Part shown: positions 33,979 through 43,167 of the stretch, piece by piece
Position numbering within the stretch: position 1 is the stretch's first letter
Layout: every line of letters begins with the position of its first letter
Assembly: GCA_030267215.1 (NCBI GenBank)
Contig: JAJDJP010000001.1
Location: 1-64,000 of the forward strand
Length of the DNA: 64,000 nucleotides
Source of the DNA: Ruminococcaceae bacterium OttesenSCG-928-A16
Lineage (GTDB): Bacteria; Bacillota; Clostridia; Oscillospirales; Ruminococcaceae
Direction: 5' to 3'
The notes under the pieces: model-generated
What the model was told of the DNA's origin: nothing
What the model saw: only the letters and a program-made list of their open reading frames with translations
The model's database searches: none
Translations under genes and position numbers: made by a program

Positions 33979-34218
33979 CCTCTCAAAAAAACACACATAT
34001 AAATTGCCTATATGTAACAAACATTTTTGTTTATGGTAAAAAAAGGCAACACAGCAAAGCCCCAGATATATGTGTAAGTAAAAACTAGTATACCATAAGA
34101 AATGGTAAAAACCAACAGCTATTACAGGAATTGTGACACTTAACAATTAAACTGCTAAAAAAGAGGCAGTTTGAATAACCAAAGCAGGAAAAGGATAACA
34201 TGGCAGCACAAATACCGG

Positions 34219-34758
34219 TTATTCTACCACAATACCCATGCCTTTTAGCAGGGCAAAAGCGGCACCGGCATTTTGTGTGTTGCCACTGCCGCACAGGGCT
34301 TGCCGCACCTTAATGCTGGCATTTGGCAAAAAGCTGTGCAGCAAAATAGCGTTTGCCACCACACAAATATCGGTTACAAGGCCGCAAAGCTCCACAACAT
34401 CGGGCGGGGTTTGGCAAAGGGCAATAGCAGCTTGGCCAATATCGGGGCTGCCAAAGGTTGGCTTGTTTAAAATGGCAGTGTGCGGGGTTGGGGTTTCTTC
34501 GTACAAATGCAGGCTGCCAAAAAGCTGGTGCCCGGGGGTGCCCTCAATGCAATGGGGAATAGGTAGGTACCCGCCTTCGCGGGTGTGCAGGTAGCCTTTG
34601 GGGTGGGTGTCACGGGTAAACAGCACATATCCGTCATTTTGCAGGGTTTCGGTTACTGCGGCGGCTATGTCGGGCTCCAGGGTTTCGGCACCGGCAAAGC
34701 CCAGTGCCCCGGTAACAAAATCGTTTTGATAATCCACCACAACCAATAGCTTTTTCAT
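34219..34758 (-). CDS. pncA: Nicotinamidase / isochorismatase-family hydrolase
   Basis: 179 residues. Hydrolyses nicotinamide to nicotinate in NAD salvage. The catalytic set is visible: Asp in VVVDYQNDFVTG, the RDTHP and HCIEGTPG blocks, and the Cys in CGLVTDICVVANA. Start at 34758 follows GGAGGA and overlaps the alr stop by 4 bases (ATGA). Other isochorismatase-like amidases share this fold; nicotinamidase is the best fit. Confidence 0.85.
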   Translation of the reverse strand: MKKLLVVVDYQNDFVTGALGFAGAETLEPDIAAAVTETLQNDGYVLFTRDTHPKGYLHTREGGYLPIPHCIEGTPGHQLFGSLHLYEETPTPHTAILNKPTFGSPDIGQAAIALCQTPPDVVELCGLVTDICVVANAILLHSFLPNASIKVRQALCGSGNTQNAGAAFALLKGMGIVVE

Positions 34759-35936
34759 CGCAGTTCCTCCATATAATCGGCCAGCATGGTTTCTTGTCCG
34801 TCTTCGGTATAAACACGTTGCACACGGCGGCCAATGTTGCACAGTATTTCGTAATTAATGGTGCCACATTTAGCGGCTACCTCGTCTACGCTATCGGCAC
34901 CGCCGCCACCAAACACGGTGGCAACATCGCCAAGGTGCACGTTTGGTATGTGGGTAATGTCTACCACCACTTGGTCCATACAAACACGGCCCAGCAGTTT
35001 GGCGGGCTGGCCATGTATGCCAACCACTCCCCGACCCGAAAGCAGGCGGGGGTAGCCATCGGCATAGCCAACCGCAAGGGTGGCCACCCGCATATCTTGC
35101 GGGGCGGTAAAGGTGCGCCCGTAGCTAATGTCGTCGCCTTTTTTTAGGGTTTTAACCATGGTTACCACGGTTTTTAGGCTAAAGGCGGGCTTTAGGCCGG
35201 GTAATTGTACCTCGGGGCTGGGGTTGCAGCCGTACAAAATAATGCCGGGGCGCACAAGGTTTAAGTGCATGGCGGGCTGGGTAACAAACCCGGCCGAGTT
35301 ACAGCTGTGCCGGTAGCGAAAACTGATGCCTCCCACAGCAAGCCGTGTGCACACTTCTTCAAACAAAGCAAACTGTGTTTGGGTGTAGGCAATGTCGTCA
35401 GGTTCTATCGAATCTGCCACGGCAAAATGGGTGAAAATACCCACCGGCTCAAGGCCGGGCAGCTTGGTGGCCTCTTGTAATTCGCCCAGGGCGGTTTCCA
35501 TGTCGTCTTTGGCACAAAACCCAAGGCGGGCCATGCCAGTATCTACCTTAATATGGGTTAAAAGGGTAACACCGGCAGCGGCTGCGGCGGCCGAAAGCTG
35601 GCGGGCATAGTCGATGCTGAAAACACATTGCTGAATACCATGCAACGCCAGCAGCTGGGCGTGCTGGGGCGAGGTATAGCCCAGCACCAATATAGGTTGG
35701 GCAATGCCCGCCCTGCGTAGCCGCACGGCCTCGGCCAAACCCGAAACCGCAAAATACCGTGCGCCAGCACTTTCCATAGCGCGCACAGCGGCCACATCTC
35801 CATGGCCGTAGGCGTTGGCTTTTACCACCGCCATCACCACGGCGTTGCCGGCTTGTTTTTGTATTAACGCAAAGTTTTTCCGCAGCCGGTCCAGGTCAAT
35901 TTCGGCCCAGCACCGGCGCTCAAAATCCATTTCCAT
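34755..35936 (-). CDS. alr: Alanine racemase
   Basis: 393 residues. Makes D-alanine from L-alanine for peptidoglycan. PLP lysine in VVKANAYGHG near residue 35, the HIKVDTGMARLGF block, and the second catalytic Tyr in ISYGRTFTAP are all present. The start is chosen at ATG 35936; an upstream TTG at 35948 is in frame. The stop overlaps the pncA start. It lies 69 bases past the ttcA stop and probably forms one transcript with it. Confidence 0.94.
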   Translation of the reverse strand: MEMDFERRCWAEIDLDRLRKNFALIQKQAGNAVVMAVVKANAYGHGDVAAVRAMESAGARYFAVSGLAEAVRLRRAGIAQPILVLGYTSPQHAQLLALHGIQQCVFSIDYARQLSAAAAAAGVTLLTHIKVDTGMARLGFCAKDDMETALGELQEATKLPGLEPVGIFTHFAVADSIEPDDIAYTQTQFALFEEVCTRLAVGGISFRYRHSCNSAGFVTQPAMHLNLVRPGIILYGCNPSPEVQLPGLKPAFSLKTVVTMVKTLKKGDDISYGRTFTAPQDMRVATLAVGYADGYPRLLSGRGVVGIHGQPAKLLGRVCMDQVVVDITHIPNVHLGDVATVFGGGGADSVDEVAAKCGTINYEILCNIGRRVQRVYTEDGQETMLADYMEELR

Positions 35937-36005
35937 ACATACCGCCAATTCTAAAATTGTTATTGGTCTATACTCAACCAGAATGTTAAGTATAAATAAT
36001 TTATG

Positions 36006-36794
36006 TTACAAAACTGTGTCGGTGGGTAATTTTTTGTTGTTATTTTTGCGGTGCACGCCGTTTTCTTGTGGTGCCCAGCCGTCTATGCCGGCTTTTTGCA
36101 TGGCGCCCAAAGTTTTTTGCCGAAAAGCGGGGTCTGCCTTGCTGCGCTGTGCAACAAATTCTTTGGTGGTGGCTCGCTCGGTGGCGCCATCGGCAGGGCA
36201 GGGGTTTTTTATTACCGGCAGGTTTTGGCTGCGCACCGCACGTATAACCTCTTGCTCGGTTGCCAGCACAAGGGGGCGTATAAGCGTAAGCTCGCTGCGC
36301 GAAAGCCATGTTTTAGGAGAAAAACAACCAATGCGCCCCTCGCCAAACAGGTTCATGTAAAAGGTTTCTACTACATCATCTAGGTGGTGGCCCAGCGCTA
36401 CCTTGTTGCACCCAAGCAATTTTGCCTGGGTATGCAGCGCACCACGGCGCAGGTTGGCACATAGCGCACAGGGGTTGGGCTCTTTTCGAATATCGAACAC
36501 CACCTGGCCAATGTTGGTGCGCTGTACAATATGGGGCACGCCTTTGGCTTGCAGCAGGGTGGTAATTTCGCTGTAGTCGGTTTCTATGCCAAAAAAGCCG
36601 GGGTCTAACGTTACGGCTTTTACGGTGTAGGGTATTTCGTAATATTTGCTAAGGTTTGCCAGTGCCACGGCAAGGGCAATGCTGTCCTTCCCGCCCGAAA
36701 CCCCCACGCAAACCACATCGCCGGGTTCTATTAACGTATACATTTGCATGGCTTTGCGCAAAAGGCCTTCTAGGCGTTGCAGGGGTGCTTGCAT
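36006..36794 (-). CDS. ttcA: TtcA-like tRNA thiolation enzyme
   Basis: 262 residues. PP-loop ATPase SGGKDSIALAVAL near residue 34, the CALCANLRRGAL pair that would hold an Fe-S cluster with the later Cys in NPCPADG, and GHHLDDVVETFYMNLFGEGRI. TtcA makes 2-thiocytidine in tRNA. It lacks the extra C-terminal domain of TilS, which argues against lysidine synthase. ATG 36794 follows AAGGAGA; an earlier in-frame ATG lacks a site. Confidence 0.88.
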   Translation of the reverse strand: MQAPLQRLEGLLRKAMQMYTLIEPGDVVCVGVSGGKDSIALAVALANLSKYYEIPYTVKAVTLDPGFFGIETDYSEITTLLQAKGVPHIVQRTNIGQVVFDIRKEPNPCALCANLRRGALHTQAKLLGCNKVALGHHLDDVVETFYMNLFGEGRIGCFSPKTWLSRSELTLIRPLVLATEQEVIRAVRSQNLPVIKNPCPADGATERATTKEFVAQRSKADPAFRQKTLGAMQKAGIDGWAPQENGVHRKNNNKKLPTDTVL

Positions 36795-36851
36795 GTAGTT
36801 CTCCTTGTTTAAAAAGGCGCATTGGGGTGGCGTCGTCAACTGCAAATTCAC

Positions 36852-37081
36852 ATTTCAGTTACATATTAAATATATGCGCCTTCATGCTTGTTTTTGTTTC
36901 CCTGCGCTGCATCCTTTTTAAGTGTGGTGGTATTGGTTTTTGGCAAGGGCGTTTGCCCAACATAGTAAGCCTGAACATGGCCCATGCCTTAATATACTAT
37001 ATAATACCAATTTTAAGCAGCGGCGTAAAGTGAAAATAGAGAAGGAGATATAGACATGAAAACAAGAGAAAAACGGAGATA
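36852..37081. other. Intergenic stretch, little recognised
   Basis: Between ttcA and the rplM promoter. Only start signals of ttcA on the minus strand and AT-rich spacer; no gene or RNA I can support. Confidence 0.4.
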
Positions 37082-37125
37082 AAGAGAGATTGAGGGTTGC
37101 AGATTAAAATAATAAAGAAAAAATG

Positions 37126-37154
37126 TTGACAACCCCCTGCCGCTGCGATATAAT
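37126..37154 (+). promoter_or_regulatory. Promoter of rplM-rpsI
   Basis: TTGACA (37126-37131), exact 17-base spacer, TATAAT (37149-37154): a consensus housekeeping promoter. Confidence 0.9.
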
Positions 37155-37164
37155 ACAACTTGCG

Positions 37165-37300
37165 CCAACCCGCACAAAGCACGGTTTTACTTTTGTAAAC
37201 CTGCCAGTCTGTGGTTTTAAAAAGAGAGATGAAATTTCTTTTAAATTGGTAATTTTTAGCGCTGGCCAAACCGGCCGGTGTAATATTCAGGAGGATGAAC
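37165..37300 (+). promoter_or_regulatory. Leader of rplM, possible L13 autoregulation site
   Basis: About 140 bases between promoter and start, holding a GGCC-AAA-CCGGCC element just before the ribosome site. Autoregulation by L13 through such leaders is known in Firmicutes; a match to that motif is not shown here. Confidence 0.35.
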
Positions 37301-37301
37301 C

Positions 37302-37730
37302 ATGAGCACTACACTTGCCAAACCCGCTGAAGTTCAGCGCAAATGGTACTTGCTGGATGCAGCAGGCAAACCACTTGGCCGCGTTGCTGCCCAAGCAGCT
37401 GTGTTGCTGCGCGGCAAGCACAAACCCACCTTTACCCCTAACGTAGATTGTGGCGACCATGTTGTAATTATTAACTGCGACAAGGCCGTTTTAACCGGCA
37501 ATAAGCTGGAAAACAAACTATACCAGCGCCACACCGGCTGGGTTGGTGGTTTAAAAGAAACCAGCTACAAAGTTTTGATGGCCGAGCGCTCGGACTTTGC
37601 CATGACCAAAGCCGTACGCGGCATGATACCTAAAAACACCATGGGCGCAGGTGCCCTAAAACGTTTGCGCGTGTACAAAGGGGCCGAGCACGACAATGCT
37701 GCCCAAAAACCGCAAGCTTACACACTTTAA
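37302..37730 (+). CDS. rplM: Ribosomal protein L13
   Basis: 142 residues, full length. Highly conserved blocks: WYLLDAAGKPLGRVAAQAA, LRGKHKPTFTPNVDCGDHV, NAx-type GNKLENKLYQRHTG, and MIPKNTMGAGALKRLRVYKG. Large-subunit assembly protein. AGGAGG precedes the ATG. Next gene is rpsI, its constant partner. Confidence 0.98.
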   Translation: MSTTLAKPAEVQRKWYLLDAAGKPLGRVAAQAAVLLRGKHKPTFTPNVDCGDHVVIINCDKAVLTGNKLENKLYQRHTGWVGGLKETSYKVLMAERSDFAMTKAVRGMIPKNTMGAGALKRLRVYKGAEHDNAAQKPQAYTL

Positions 37731-37745
37731 AAGGAGGCACGGACT

Positions 37746-38144
37746 ATGTACGAGACAAAACCATACTTCTACGGTACCGGCCGCCGCAAAAGCTCGGTAG
37801 CGCGCGTGCGTTTGTACAACGGCACCGGTAAAATTACGATTAATGACCGTGATATTGACGACTTTTTTGGCCTAGAAACCCTGAAACTAATTGTGCGCCA
37901 GCCGCTGATGCTTACCGGCAACGAAGGCAAGTACGATATGGTGATTCGGGTAGCGGGCGGCGGTGTTTCCGGCCAGGCCGGTGCTATTCGCCACGGCGCT
38001 TCGCGCGCTTTGCTGCAGGTAGACGAAGAACTGCGCAGTGCCCTGAAAAAAGCAGGCTTTTTAACCCGAGACCCCCGCATGAAAGAGCGCAAGAAATACG
38101 GTTTGCGTGGTGCTCGTCGTGCGCCTCAGTTCTCGAAACGTTAA
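37746..38144 (+). CDS. rpsI: Ribosomal protein S9
   Basis: 132 residues, full length. Opening [20 protein letters not shown], centre [27 protein letters not shown] block and closing [28 protein letters not shown] tail whose end contacts tRNA in the P site. Fifteen bases after rplM, in the same operon. Confidence 0.98.
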   Translation: MYETKPYFYGTGRRKSSVARVRLYNGTGKITINDRDIDDFFGLETLKLIVRQPLMLTGNEGKYDMVIRVAGGGVSGQAGAIRHGASRALLQVDEELRSALKKAGFLTRDPRMKERKKYGLRGARRAPQFSKR

Positions 38145-38191
38145 TAAACGAGAAATACACAATAGCAAGTTTATTATTACAGTTAAGGCCG

Positions 38192-38217
38192 AAAGGCGGG
38201 CAATGAGCCCGCCTTTT
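38192..38217 (+). terminator. Terminator after rpsI
   Basis: AAAGGCGGGC (38192-38201) pairs with GCCCGCCTTTT (38207-38217). Confidence 0.85.
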
Positions 38218-38483
38218 AGCTTTTGCCGGGCGGTATGCTAAAACCGGTTTTAAACCAAGCAACTTGTATTAAGCGGGCTTTACTATATAACGAATGTGAT
38301 GTAGCAAGTGGTATGCAAGGTATAAAAATCAATTTTAAAAGGTGTTATTCTGTGGGGGTTCTCCCAAAGAATCTTTACTTGTGTGAGTTTGCAAAAAGGA
38401 TTCTTGACTTAGCTTAGAAGAACAAGTGTTTTTGCAAAATGCAAAATTGGTTTGTGTGCCTACAAAAGGAAAGAGGAACAGTG
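38218..38483. other. Intergenic stretch, little recognised
   Basis: Between rpsI terminator and the MATE gene. A short degenerate match to the dispersed CATTCTGA repeat (TTATTCTG ... AAAGAATCT near 38345-38375) is possible; no gene or clear promoter. Confidence 0.4.
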
Positions 38484-39926
38484 ATGGAGCGGGTACAAGA
38501 AAACAAAATGGGCACCATGCCTATTGGCAAACTGTTAATGGGGGTATCGGTACCTATTGTAATAAGCATGATAGTGCAGGCTTTGTACAATGTGGTAGAT
38601 AGCATATTTGTGGCCAAACTAAGCGAAAACGCGCTTACGGCGGTAAGCTTGGCTTTTCCGGTGCAAAACTTGATGATAGCGGTTGGAGTGGGCACGGCAG
38701 TGGGTGTTAACAGCCTGCTTTCGCGCCGGCTGGGCGAAAAAAACTTTGAAGCCGCCAACCGTGCGGCCAGCAACGGCATATTTTTGGCAATTATAAGCTG
38801 GCTTGCTTTTGTGCTGGTAGGGTTGCTGCTTTCTACAACATTTTTTAACGCCGTGGCACCTATACCAGTGGGTGCAACAGCCGCCGAGGCTGCCTCGATA
38901 CTGGAAATACGCGCCATGGGTGTAAGTTATATGATGGTGGTAACCATTGGCTCGCCCGGGTTGTTTATTTCTATAATTAACGAGCGGCTGCTGCAAGCAA
39001 CAGGGCGTTCGGTTTATTCTATGGTATCTCAGCTGGTGGGGGCAATAACCAATATTGTGCTCGACCCTATCATGATTTTTGGCCTGCTGGGGTTCCCCAA
39101 AATGGGGGTAACCGGCGCAGCACTGGCAACTATTATTGGCCAAATTTTGGGCATGCTGGTAGGGCTTTACTTTAATATTGCCAAAAACCACGATATTAAA
39201 ATACAGATAAAAGGCTTTAGGCCGGGGTTAAAAACCATTAAGCACATTTACCAGGTGGGCCTGCCCAGCATTGTTATGCAGGCCATTGGCAGCGCCATGG
39301 TGTTTGGCCTTAACCTTATTTTGGCTGCATTTAGCACCACTGCTGTGGCCGTAATGGGCGTGTATTACAAGCTGCAAAGCTTTGTGTTTATGCCGGTGTT
39401 TGGCTTTAATAATGGTATGATTTCGATTATAGGCTATAACTATGGTGCCCGCAATAAAGAGCGTATACGCCAAACCCTGCGCATTGGGCTGCTGGTATGT
39501 GCGGGCATTATGCTGGCAGGAACGGTGGCGTTTTGGCTAATACCAGAGGTGTTGCTGGGTTTTTTTGATGCCAGTCCCCATATGCTGGAAATTGGTGTTC
39601 CGGCGTTGCGCAGCATCAGCTTGTGTTTTCCGCTGGCGGCTATTAGCATTGTGTTTTCGGGCGTGTTTCAGGCGCTGGGGCAGGGCGTATATAGCCTAAT
39701 AATGTCGCTGGTGCGGCAGTTGGTACTAATTTTGCCGTTGGCATGGTTGCTTTCTCGGTTGTGGGGGCTGCACGCTGTGTGGTACGCCTTTATTTTGGCC
39801 GAAGGCGCAGGCATTGTGTTGGCCACGTTGTTTTTTGCCCATGTGTGGAAAAGCAGAATTAAACCACTGCAACTGCCAAACCCCACCAAAGAGGCCGCCG
39901 ATGCTTTGGCAGAAATAAGCGATTGA
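38484..39926 (+). CDS. MATE-family efflux transporter
   Basis: 480 residues with 12 helices. Multidrug and toxin extrusion pump, exporting cationic compounds by Na+ or H+ antiport. N-terminal IGKLLMGVSVPIVISMIVQALYNVVDSIFVAK and VGVGTAVGVNSLLSRRLGEKN are the family's conserved blocks, and the second half repeats GFNNGMISIIGYNYGARNKERIRQTLRIG. Start chosen at ATG 38484 with AGAGGAAC; starts upstream add unrelated residues. No regulator is adjacent. Substrate unknown. Confidence 0.92.
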   Translation: MERVQENKMGTMPIGKLLMGVSVPIVISMIVQALYNVVDSIFVAKLSENALTAVSLAFPVQNLMIAVGVGTAVGVNSLLSRRLGEKNFEAANRAASNGIFLAIISWLAFVLVGLLLSTTFFNAVAPIPVGATAAEAASILEIRAMGVSYMMVVTIGSPGLFISIINERLLQATGRSVYSMVSQLVGAITNIVLDPIMIFGLLGFPKMGVTGAALATIIGQILGMLVGLYFNIAKNHDIKIQIKGFRPGLKTIKHIYQVGLPSIVMQAIGSAMVFGLNLILAAFSTTAVAVMGVYYKLQSFVFMPVFGFNNGMISIIGYNYGARNKERIRQTLRIGLLVCAGIMLAGTVAFWLIPEVLLGFFDASPHMLEIGVPALRSISLCFPLAAISIVFSGVFQALGQGVYSLIMSLVRQLVLILPLAWLLSRLWGLHAVWYAFILAEGAGIVLATLFFAHVWKSRIKPLQLPNPTKEAADALAEISD

Positions 39927-39952
39927 GCCAATATTAGATAAAGCATGTTTAC

Positions 39953-39982
39953 AAAAGCGCTGCCCACTGGGCGGCGCTTTTT
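39953..39982 (+). terminator. Terminator after the MATE gene
   Basis: AAAAGCGCTGCCC pairs with GGGCGGCGCTTTTT around a short loop. Confidence 0.85.
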
Positions 39983-39994
39983 ATATGCCTGCAC

Positions 39995-40023
39995 TTGTTG
40001 CGGGGGGCTAAAACAGATATAAT
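39995..40023 (+). promoter_or_regulatory. Promoter of manA
   Basis: TTGTTG (39995-40000), 17-base spacer, TATAAT (40018-40023). Confidence 0.75.
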
Positions 40024-40055
40024 GAAATGGAAAAATAAACCAACAGGGGAACAAG

Positions 40056-41015
40056 ATGCAACCATTTAAATTAAGCCCGGCTTTTAAAGATTATTTATGG
40101 GGTGGCAGCAAGCTTAAAACCGAATACGGCAAGCAAACCGAGCGTAGCCCCTTAGCCGAAAGCTGGGAGCTTTCGGCACATGCCGATGGGCCCAGTATTA
40201 TTGCAAGTGGGCCGCTGCAGGGTATGCCATTTACCCAGTTTGTGCAAACCCACCCCAAAGAATGGAGCCAAACGGCGGCGGCAGGGGCGGCTTTCCCGCT
40301 TATGGTTAAATTAATCGATGCCCAAAAAAGCCTTTCGATACAAGTGCACCCGGGGGATGACTATGCCCAGCGGGTGGAAGGAGAACCGGGCAAAACCGAA
40401 ATGTGGGTAATTTTGCAGGCAGAGCCAGATGCCTTTTTGTACTATGGGTTTACCCACAAAATAACCAGGGAGGAATTTGCCCAGCATATACAAAGCAATA
40501 CCCTTACCCAGGTGCTGCACAAACAGCCGGTAAAAGCGGGCGAAGTTTATTTTATACCAGCGGGTACCATTCATGCCATTGGGGCGGGCATTGTGCTGGC
40601 CGAGATACAGCAAAGCTCTAACAGTACCTACCGTGTGTACGATTTTGGCCGCCTTGGTGCCGACGGAAAGCCCCGCCCCCTACACCTGCAAAAGGCACTG
40701 GATGTAACCCTTAGAACCCCGGCCAGCAACCAAGCACCCGGTGCGGGGCACCCTGCCGGCATGGCAAAGTTTGCACGGCGGCTGGCCAGTTGCCCTTACT
40801 TTACGGTAGATGAAATATGCCTGAATGGCGAGATGGAAGACAGGATAAACGGCGAATTTTTGGCCTTTTTGTGTATAGAAGGAACCGCCAGTTTGCATTG
40901 CGATACCCATACATTACAAATTGCCAAAGGGGAGTGCGTGTTTGTGCCCGCCAGCGCCCCGTCATTTACGGTGGAAGGTACAGCGCGGTTACTTTCGGTT
41001 TGCCAAAAAGAATAA
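40056..41015 (+). CDS. manA: Mannose-6-phosphate isomerase
   Basis: 319 residues, the short Bacillus-like type I form. Interconverts mannose 6-phosphate and fructose 6-phosphate. Zinc ligands lie in SIQVHPGDDYA (about 91-101), the EMWVIL block with its glutamate, and FIPAGTIHAIGAGIVLAEIQQSSN; the closing cupin region is CDTHTLQIAKGECVFVPASAPSFTVEG. A truncated ROK kinase start follows directly. A LacI-type repressor is convergent. Confidence 0.95.
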   Translation: MQPFKLSPAFKDYLWGGSKLKTEYGKQTERSPLAESWELSAHADGPSIIASGPLQGMPFTQFVQTHPKEWSQTAAAGAAFPLMVKLIDAQKSLSIQVHPGDDYAQRVEGEPGKTEMWVILQAEPDAFLYYGFTHKITREEFAQHIQSNTLTQVLHKQPVKAGEVYFIPAGTIHAIGAGIVLAEIQQSSNSTYRVYDFGRLGADGKPRPLHLQKALDVTLRTPASNQAPGAGHPAGMAKFARRLASCPYFTVDEICLNGEMEDRINGEFLAFLCIEGTASLHCDTHTLQIAKGECVFVPASAPSFTVEGTARLLSVCQKE

Positions 41016-41031
41016 AAGGTAGGGGAAGCAT

Positions 41032-41109
41032 ATGTATATTGGGGTTGATATTGGCGGCAGCGGGCAAAACCTGCTAAGTAAAACCCAACCCGGTTATTAC
41101 TTTACTTAA
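41032..41109 (+). pseudogene. Remnant of a ROK sugar kinase
   Basis: A 25-codon frame opens with MYIGVDIGGSGQNLL, the ATP-binding start of ROK-family kinases (MYIGVDIGGT in glucokinases and fructokinases), behind a normal AGGGGAAG site, then stops at TAA. The rest of the gene is missing: only about 100 bases separate it from the convergent LacI gene. It sits right after manA, where a fructo- or mannokinase would fit the pathway. Best read as the relic of a deletion; a real short peptide is less likely. Confidence 0.65.
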
Positions 41110-41137
41110 CGATATTTAAGGATGGAGAATTGCGCAC

Positions 41138-41183
41138 AAAACCCCTCTTTTGCTTATGAAACCATAAGCAAAAGAGGGGTTTA
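41138..41183. terminator. Bidirectional terminator
   Basis: A perfect 21-bp stem (41138-41158 with 41163-41183) of AAAACCCCTCTTTTGCTTATG type, between the ROK remnant and the convergent LacI gene. Confidence 0.92.
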
Positions 41184-41213
41184 AAATAGGCTAAAATTAG
41201 AAAATAACTTAGC

Positions 41214-42203
41214 TTAGCTGCTTTCCCGCACAACCAGCTCGGGCAATATGGTTTGTGGGGGTGTAAACTCTTTGCCCTCAATGCGGGCTTCCAGCAATTG
41301 GGCACACACCACGGCAGCTTCTTCCCCCTTATTGTTAACCGAGGTAAGCTCCGGCGTGCAAATTTCGCTGTATTCAGAGTTATTGTACCCGGTAACGGCA
41401 ATATCGCCGGGCACGTTTATGCCAGCCTTGGTTAACGCTTTTAAAACGCCCACAGCGGTTAGGTCTTCGGCGCACACCACAGCGGTGGGGCGCTTTTTTT
41501 GTGCCAAAATTTGGGCGGCGGCATGCTTGCCACCATCCAGCCCGTAGGGGGTAGCAAATATAACATCCTCGCCGCAGGCAAGGCCATGGGCCTGCATTTC
41601 GGCCACAAAACCATTTTGCTTGTGCTGGGCAGCGGCGGTGTCGCGGTCTTTAACATACACAATATGTTGGTGGCCTTTTTGGGCCAGGTGGCGTACGGCC
41701 AACTGCACCCCAAGGCTGTCATCTACCGGTACCGAGTATGCCTGTGGCCAAGGCAAGGTGCCATTTGCCAGCACCACCGGCATGCCTTGCAGGGCACGGG
41801 CCACTTCGGGGTCTTGCCCCAGCGTGTTAAAAACCGAACCAACCAGCACAACGCCATCTATTTGGCGCTGGGCTAGCTCGGCAGCATAACGGCGGGTTTC
41901 TTCCAGCGTGCCGCCGGTGTTGCACACCATAACATTGTAGTTACGCTTGGTAAACTCTTGCTCTATTACATAGGTGGTGTAAGCGTAATGCGGCACCCGC
42001 AAATCTACCGCCATAATGGCCACCGTTTTCATCGAGTGCGCAACCAACCCCCGTGCAATGGCGCTGGGGGCATACTGGTGTTTGTCTAGCACGGCTTGTA
42101 TTTTGGCACGGGTAGCGGGGGTTACGTTGGTTTTGTTGTTAATAACCCGCGAAACCGTAGAGATAGAAACCCCGGCTTCCCGTGCAATATCATAAATATT
42201 CAA
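41214..42203 (-). CDS. LacI-family transcriptional repressor
   Basis: 329 residues. Helix-turn-helix IYDIAREAGVSISTVSRVINN at the very start, hinge near residue 50, then a periplasmic-binding-protein-like core with VPVDDSLGVQLAVRHLAQKGHQHIVYVK and the VVCAEDLTAVGVLKALTKAG block that closes the sugar site. Probably senses a sugar or sugar phosphate. A palindrome upstream (42230-42254) may be its own operator. Target genes are not certain. Confidence 0.9.
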   Translation of the reverse strand: MNIYDIAREAGVSISTVSRVINNKTNVTPATRAKIQAVLDKHQYAPSAIARGLVAHSMKTVAIMAVDLRVPHYAYTTYVIEQEFTKRNYNVMVCNTGGTLEETRRYAAELAQRQIDGVVLVGSVFNTLGQDPEVARALQGMPVVLANGTLPWPQAYSVPVDDSLGVQLAVRHLAQKGHQHIVYVKDRDTAAAQHKQNGFVAEMQAHGLACGEDVIFATPYGLDGGKHAAAQILAQKKRPTAVVCAEDLTAVGVLKALTKAGINVPGDIAVTGYNNSEYSEICTPELTSVNNKGEEAAVVCAQLLEARIEGKEFTPPQTILPELVVRESS

Positions 42204-42229
42204 AAAGGTCCTCCTCCTTAATTTGGCCT

Positions 42230-42254
42230 AGTGTTTTAACTTGGCCAAAACACT
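42230..42254. promoter_or_regulatory. Palindrome in the LacI gene promoter region
   Basis: AGTGTTTT (42230-42237) and AAAACACT (42247-42254) with a 9-base centre containing TTGGCC, 27 bases upstream of the LacI start and its AGGAGG. A candidate operator for autoregulation. Confidence 0.55.
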
Positions 42255-42348
42255 AACACCAATTGTTATGTAAAATAATACCTGCTTTTTGTGGTTTTAA
42301 CAAGCATACAGGCGGGAATACAACAAAATCAATTCTTCAAAAAAAGCT

Positions 42349-42431
42349 ACCCTTCTGAACGTAGTGAAGAATCTTTCTTTTAAAATAGGTAAGGCAAAGA
42401 TTCTTCGGGCAAAATCGCCCTCAGAATGACA
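42349..42431. repeat. Dispersed CATTCTGA palindrome, copy 2
   Basis: Starts TTCTGAACGTAGTGAAGAAT and ends GATTCTTCGGG...CCCTCAGAATGACA; the inner AAGAATCTTT/AAAGATTCTT pairing is well kept, the left end is eroded. Same family as the copy at 8552. Confidence 0.7.
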
Positions 42432-42451
42432 GTGCTTTATAAAAAACCGCT

Positions 42452-42480
42452 TGTCATTCTGAACGCAGTGAAGAATCTTT
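42452..42480. repeat. Half copy of the CATTCTGA palindrome
   Basis: Only the left arm TGTCATTCTGAACGCAGTG and following AAGAATC is present, 21 bases after copy 2; the right arm is absent. Confidence 0.65.
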
Positions 42481-42521
42481 CCCCCAACAAAACCATTTAT
42501 TTCTATGCGGGGGGCGCACCC

Positions 42522-43085
42522 TTAACTTGCGTCTATTGCCTTTTGTATTTCTTGCCGCAGGGTGTCCTCGCTTATTTTGCTGCGCGCAAACGATACAAGG
42601 TTGCCCTCGGCGTCTATAAAAAAGGTGGCCGGAATACTAGAAATACCATAAACCGTGGCAGCCTCGCCGCTGGTATCAAAATATACCGGGAAGGTGTAGC
42701 CCGTTTCTTCTATAAAAGCTTTGCCGCTATCCAGCGTTTCGCGCCCGCCCACAAGGTTTACCATTATAAAGGTAACCTTGTCGCCCATTTCTTGGTGCAC
42801 AGTGTTAAAATAGGGCATTTCTTCTTTGCAGGGCGGGCACCAGCTGGCCCAAAAGTTTAGCACCACTGGCTTGCCCAATAACGATGAAAACAGCACTTGG
42901 TTGCCCTCGGCGTCCTGCACGGTAAAATCTGGCGCGGAGGTTTTTTGCCCCTGTGCACTGCTGCTGGCGGGTGGGGTGGCATTGGGCTGCACGGTGTTTT
43001 CTAACCGGTTATACAAAAAAACAGCCCCCAAAAGTAACCCAACAAATAAAAGGGCCGCTATTAAAAAAGTAATTTGCTTTTTCAT
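42522..43085 (-). CDS. TlpA/ResA-like membrane-anchored thioredoxin
   Basis: 187 residues. One N-terminal membrane helix (about 4-24), a Pro/Ser/Thr linker, then a thioredoxin domain with WASWCPPCKEEMP active site and the cis-Pro loop ISSIPATFFIDAEGN. It faces outside the cell and would use electrons from the CcdA partner upstream to reduce disulfides or haem-binding cysteines. ATG 43085 follows GGAGGAA; a TTG 12 bases earlier is in frame. Its role in cytochrome assembly is uncertain, as the organism looks fermentative. Confidence 0.88.
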   Translation of the reverse strand: MKKQITFLIAALLFVGLLLGAVFLYNRLENTVQPNATPPASSSAQGQKTSAPDFTVQDAEGNQVLFSSLLGKPVVLNFWASWCPPCKEEMPYFNTVHQEMGDKVTFIMVNLVGGRETLDSGKAFIEETGYTFPVYFDTSGEAATVYGISSIPATFFIDAEGNLVSFARSKISEDTLRQEIQKAIDAS

Positions 43086-43167
43086 TGTTTCCTCCAAATA
43101 GTTGCTAGTTGTTAGTTAAGGGCAGGTCAAAGTTCTTTTTTAAAAAGGGGCAGGGGACACTTGCCTT

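Noticed and set aside
36852..37081. Small peptide gene before rplM
   Set aside because: Short frames here lack spaced ribosome sites and resemble nothing known.
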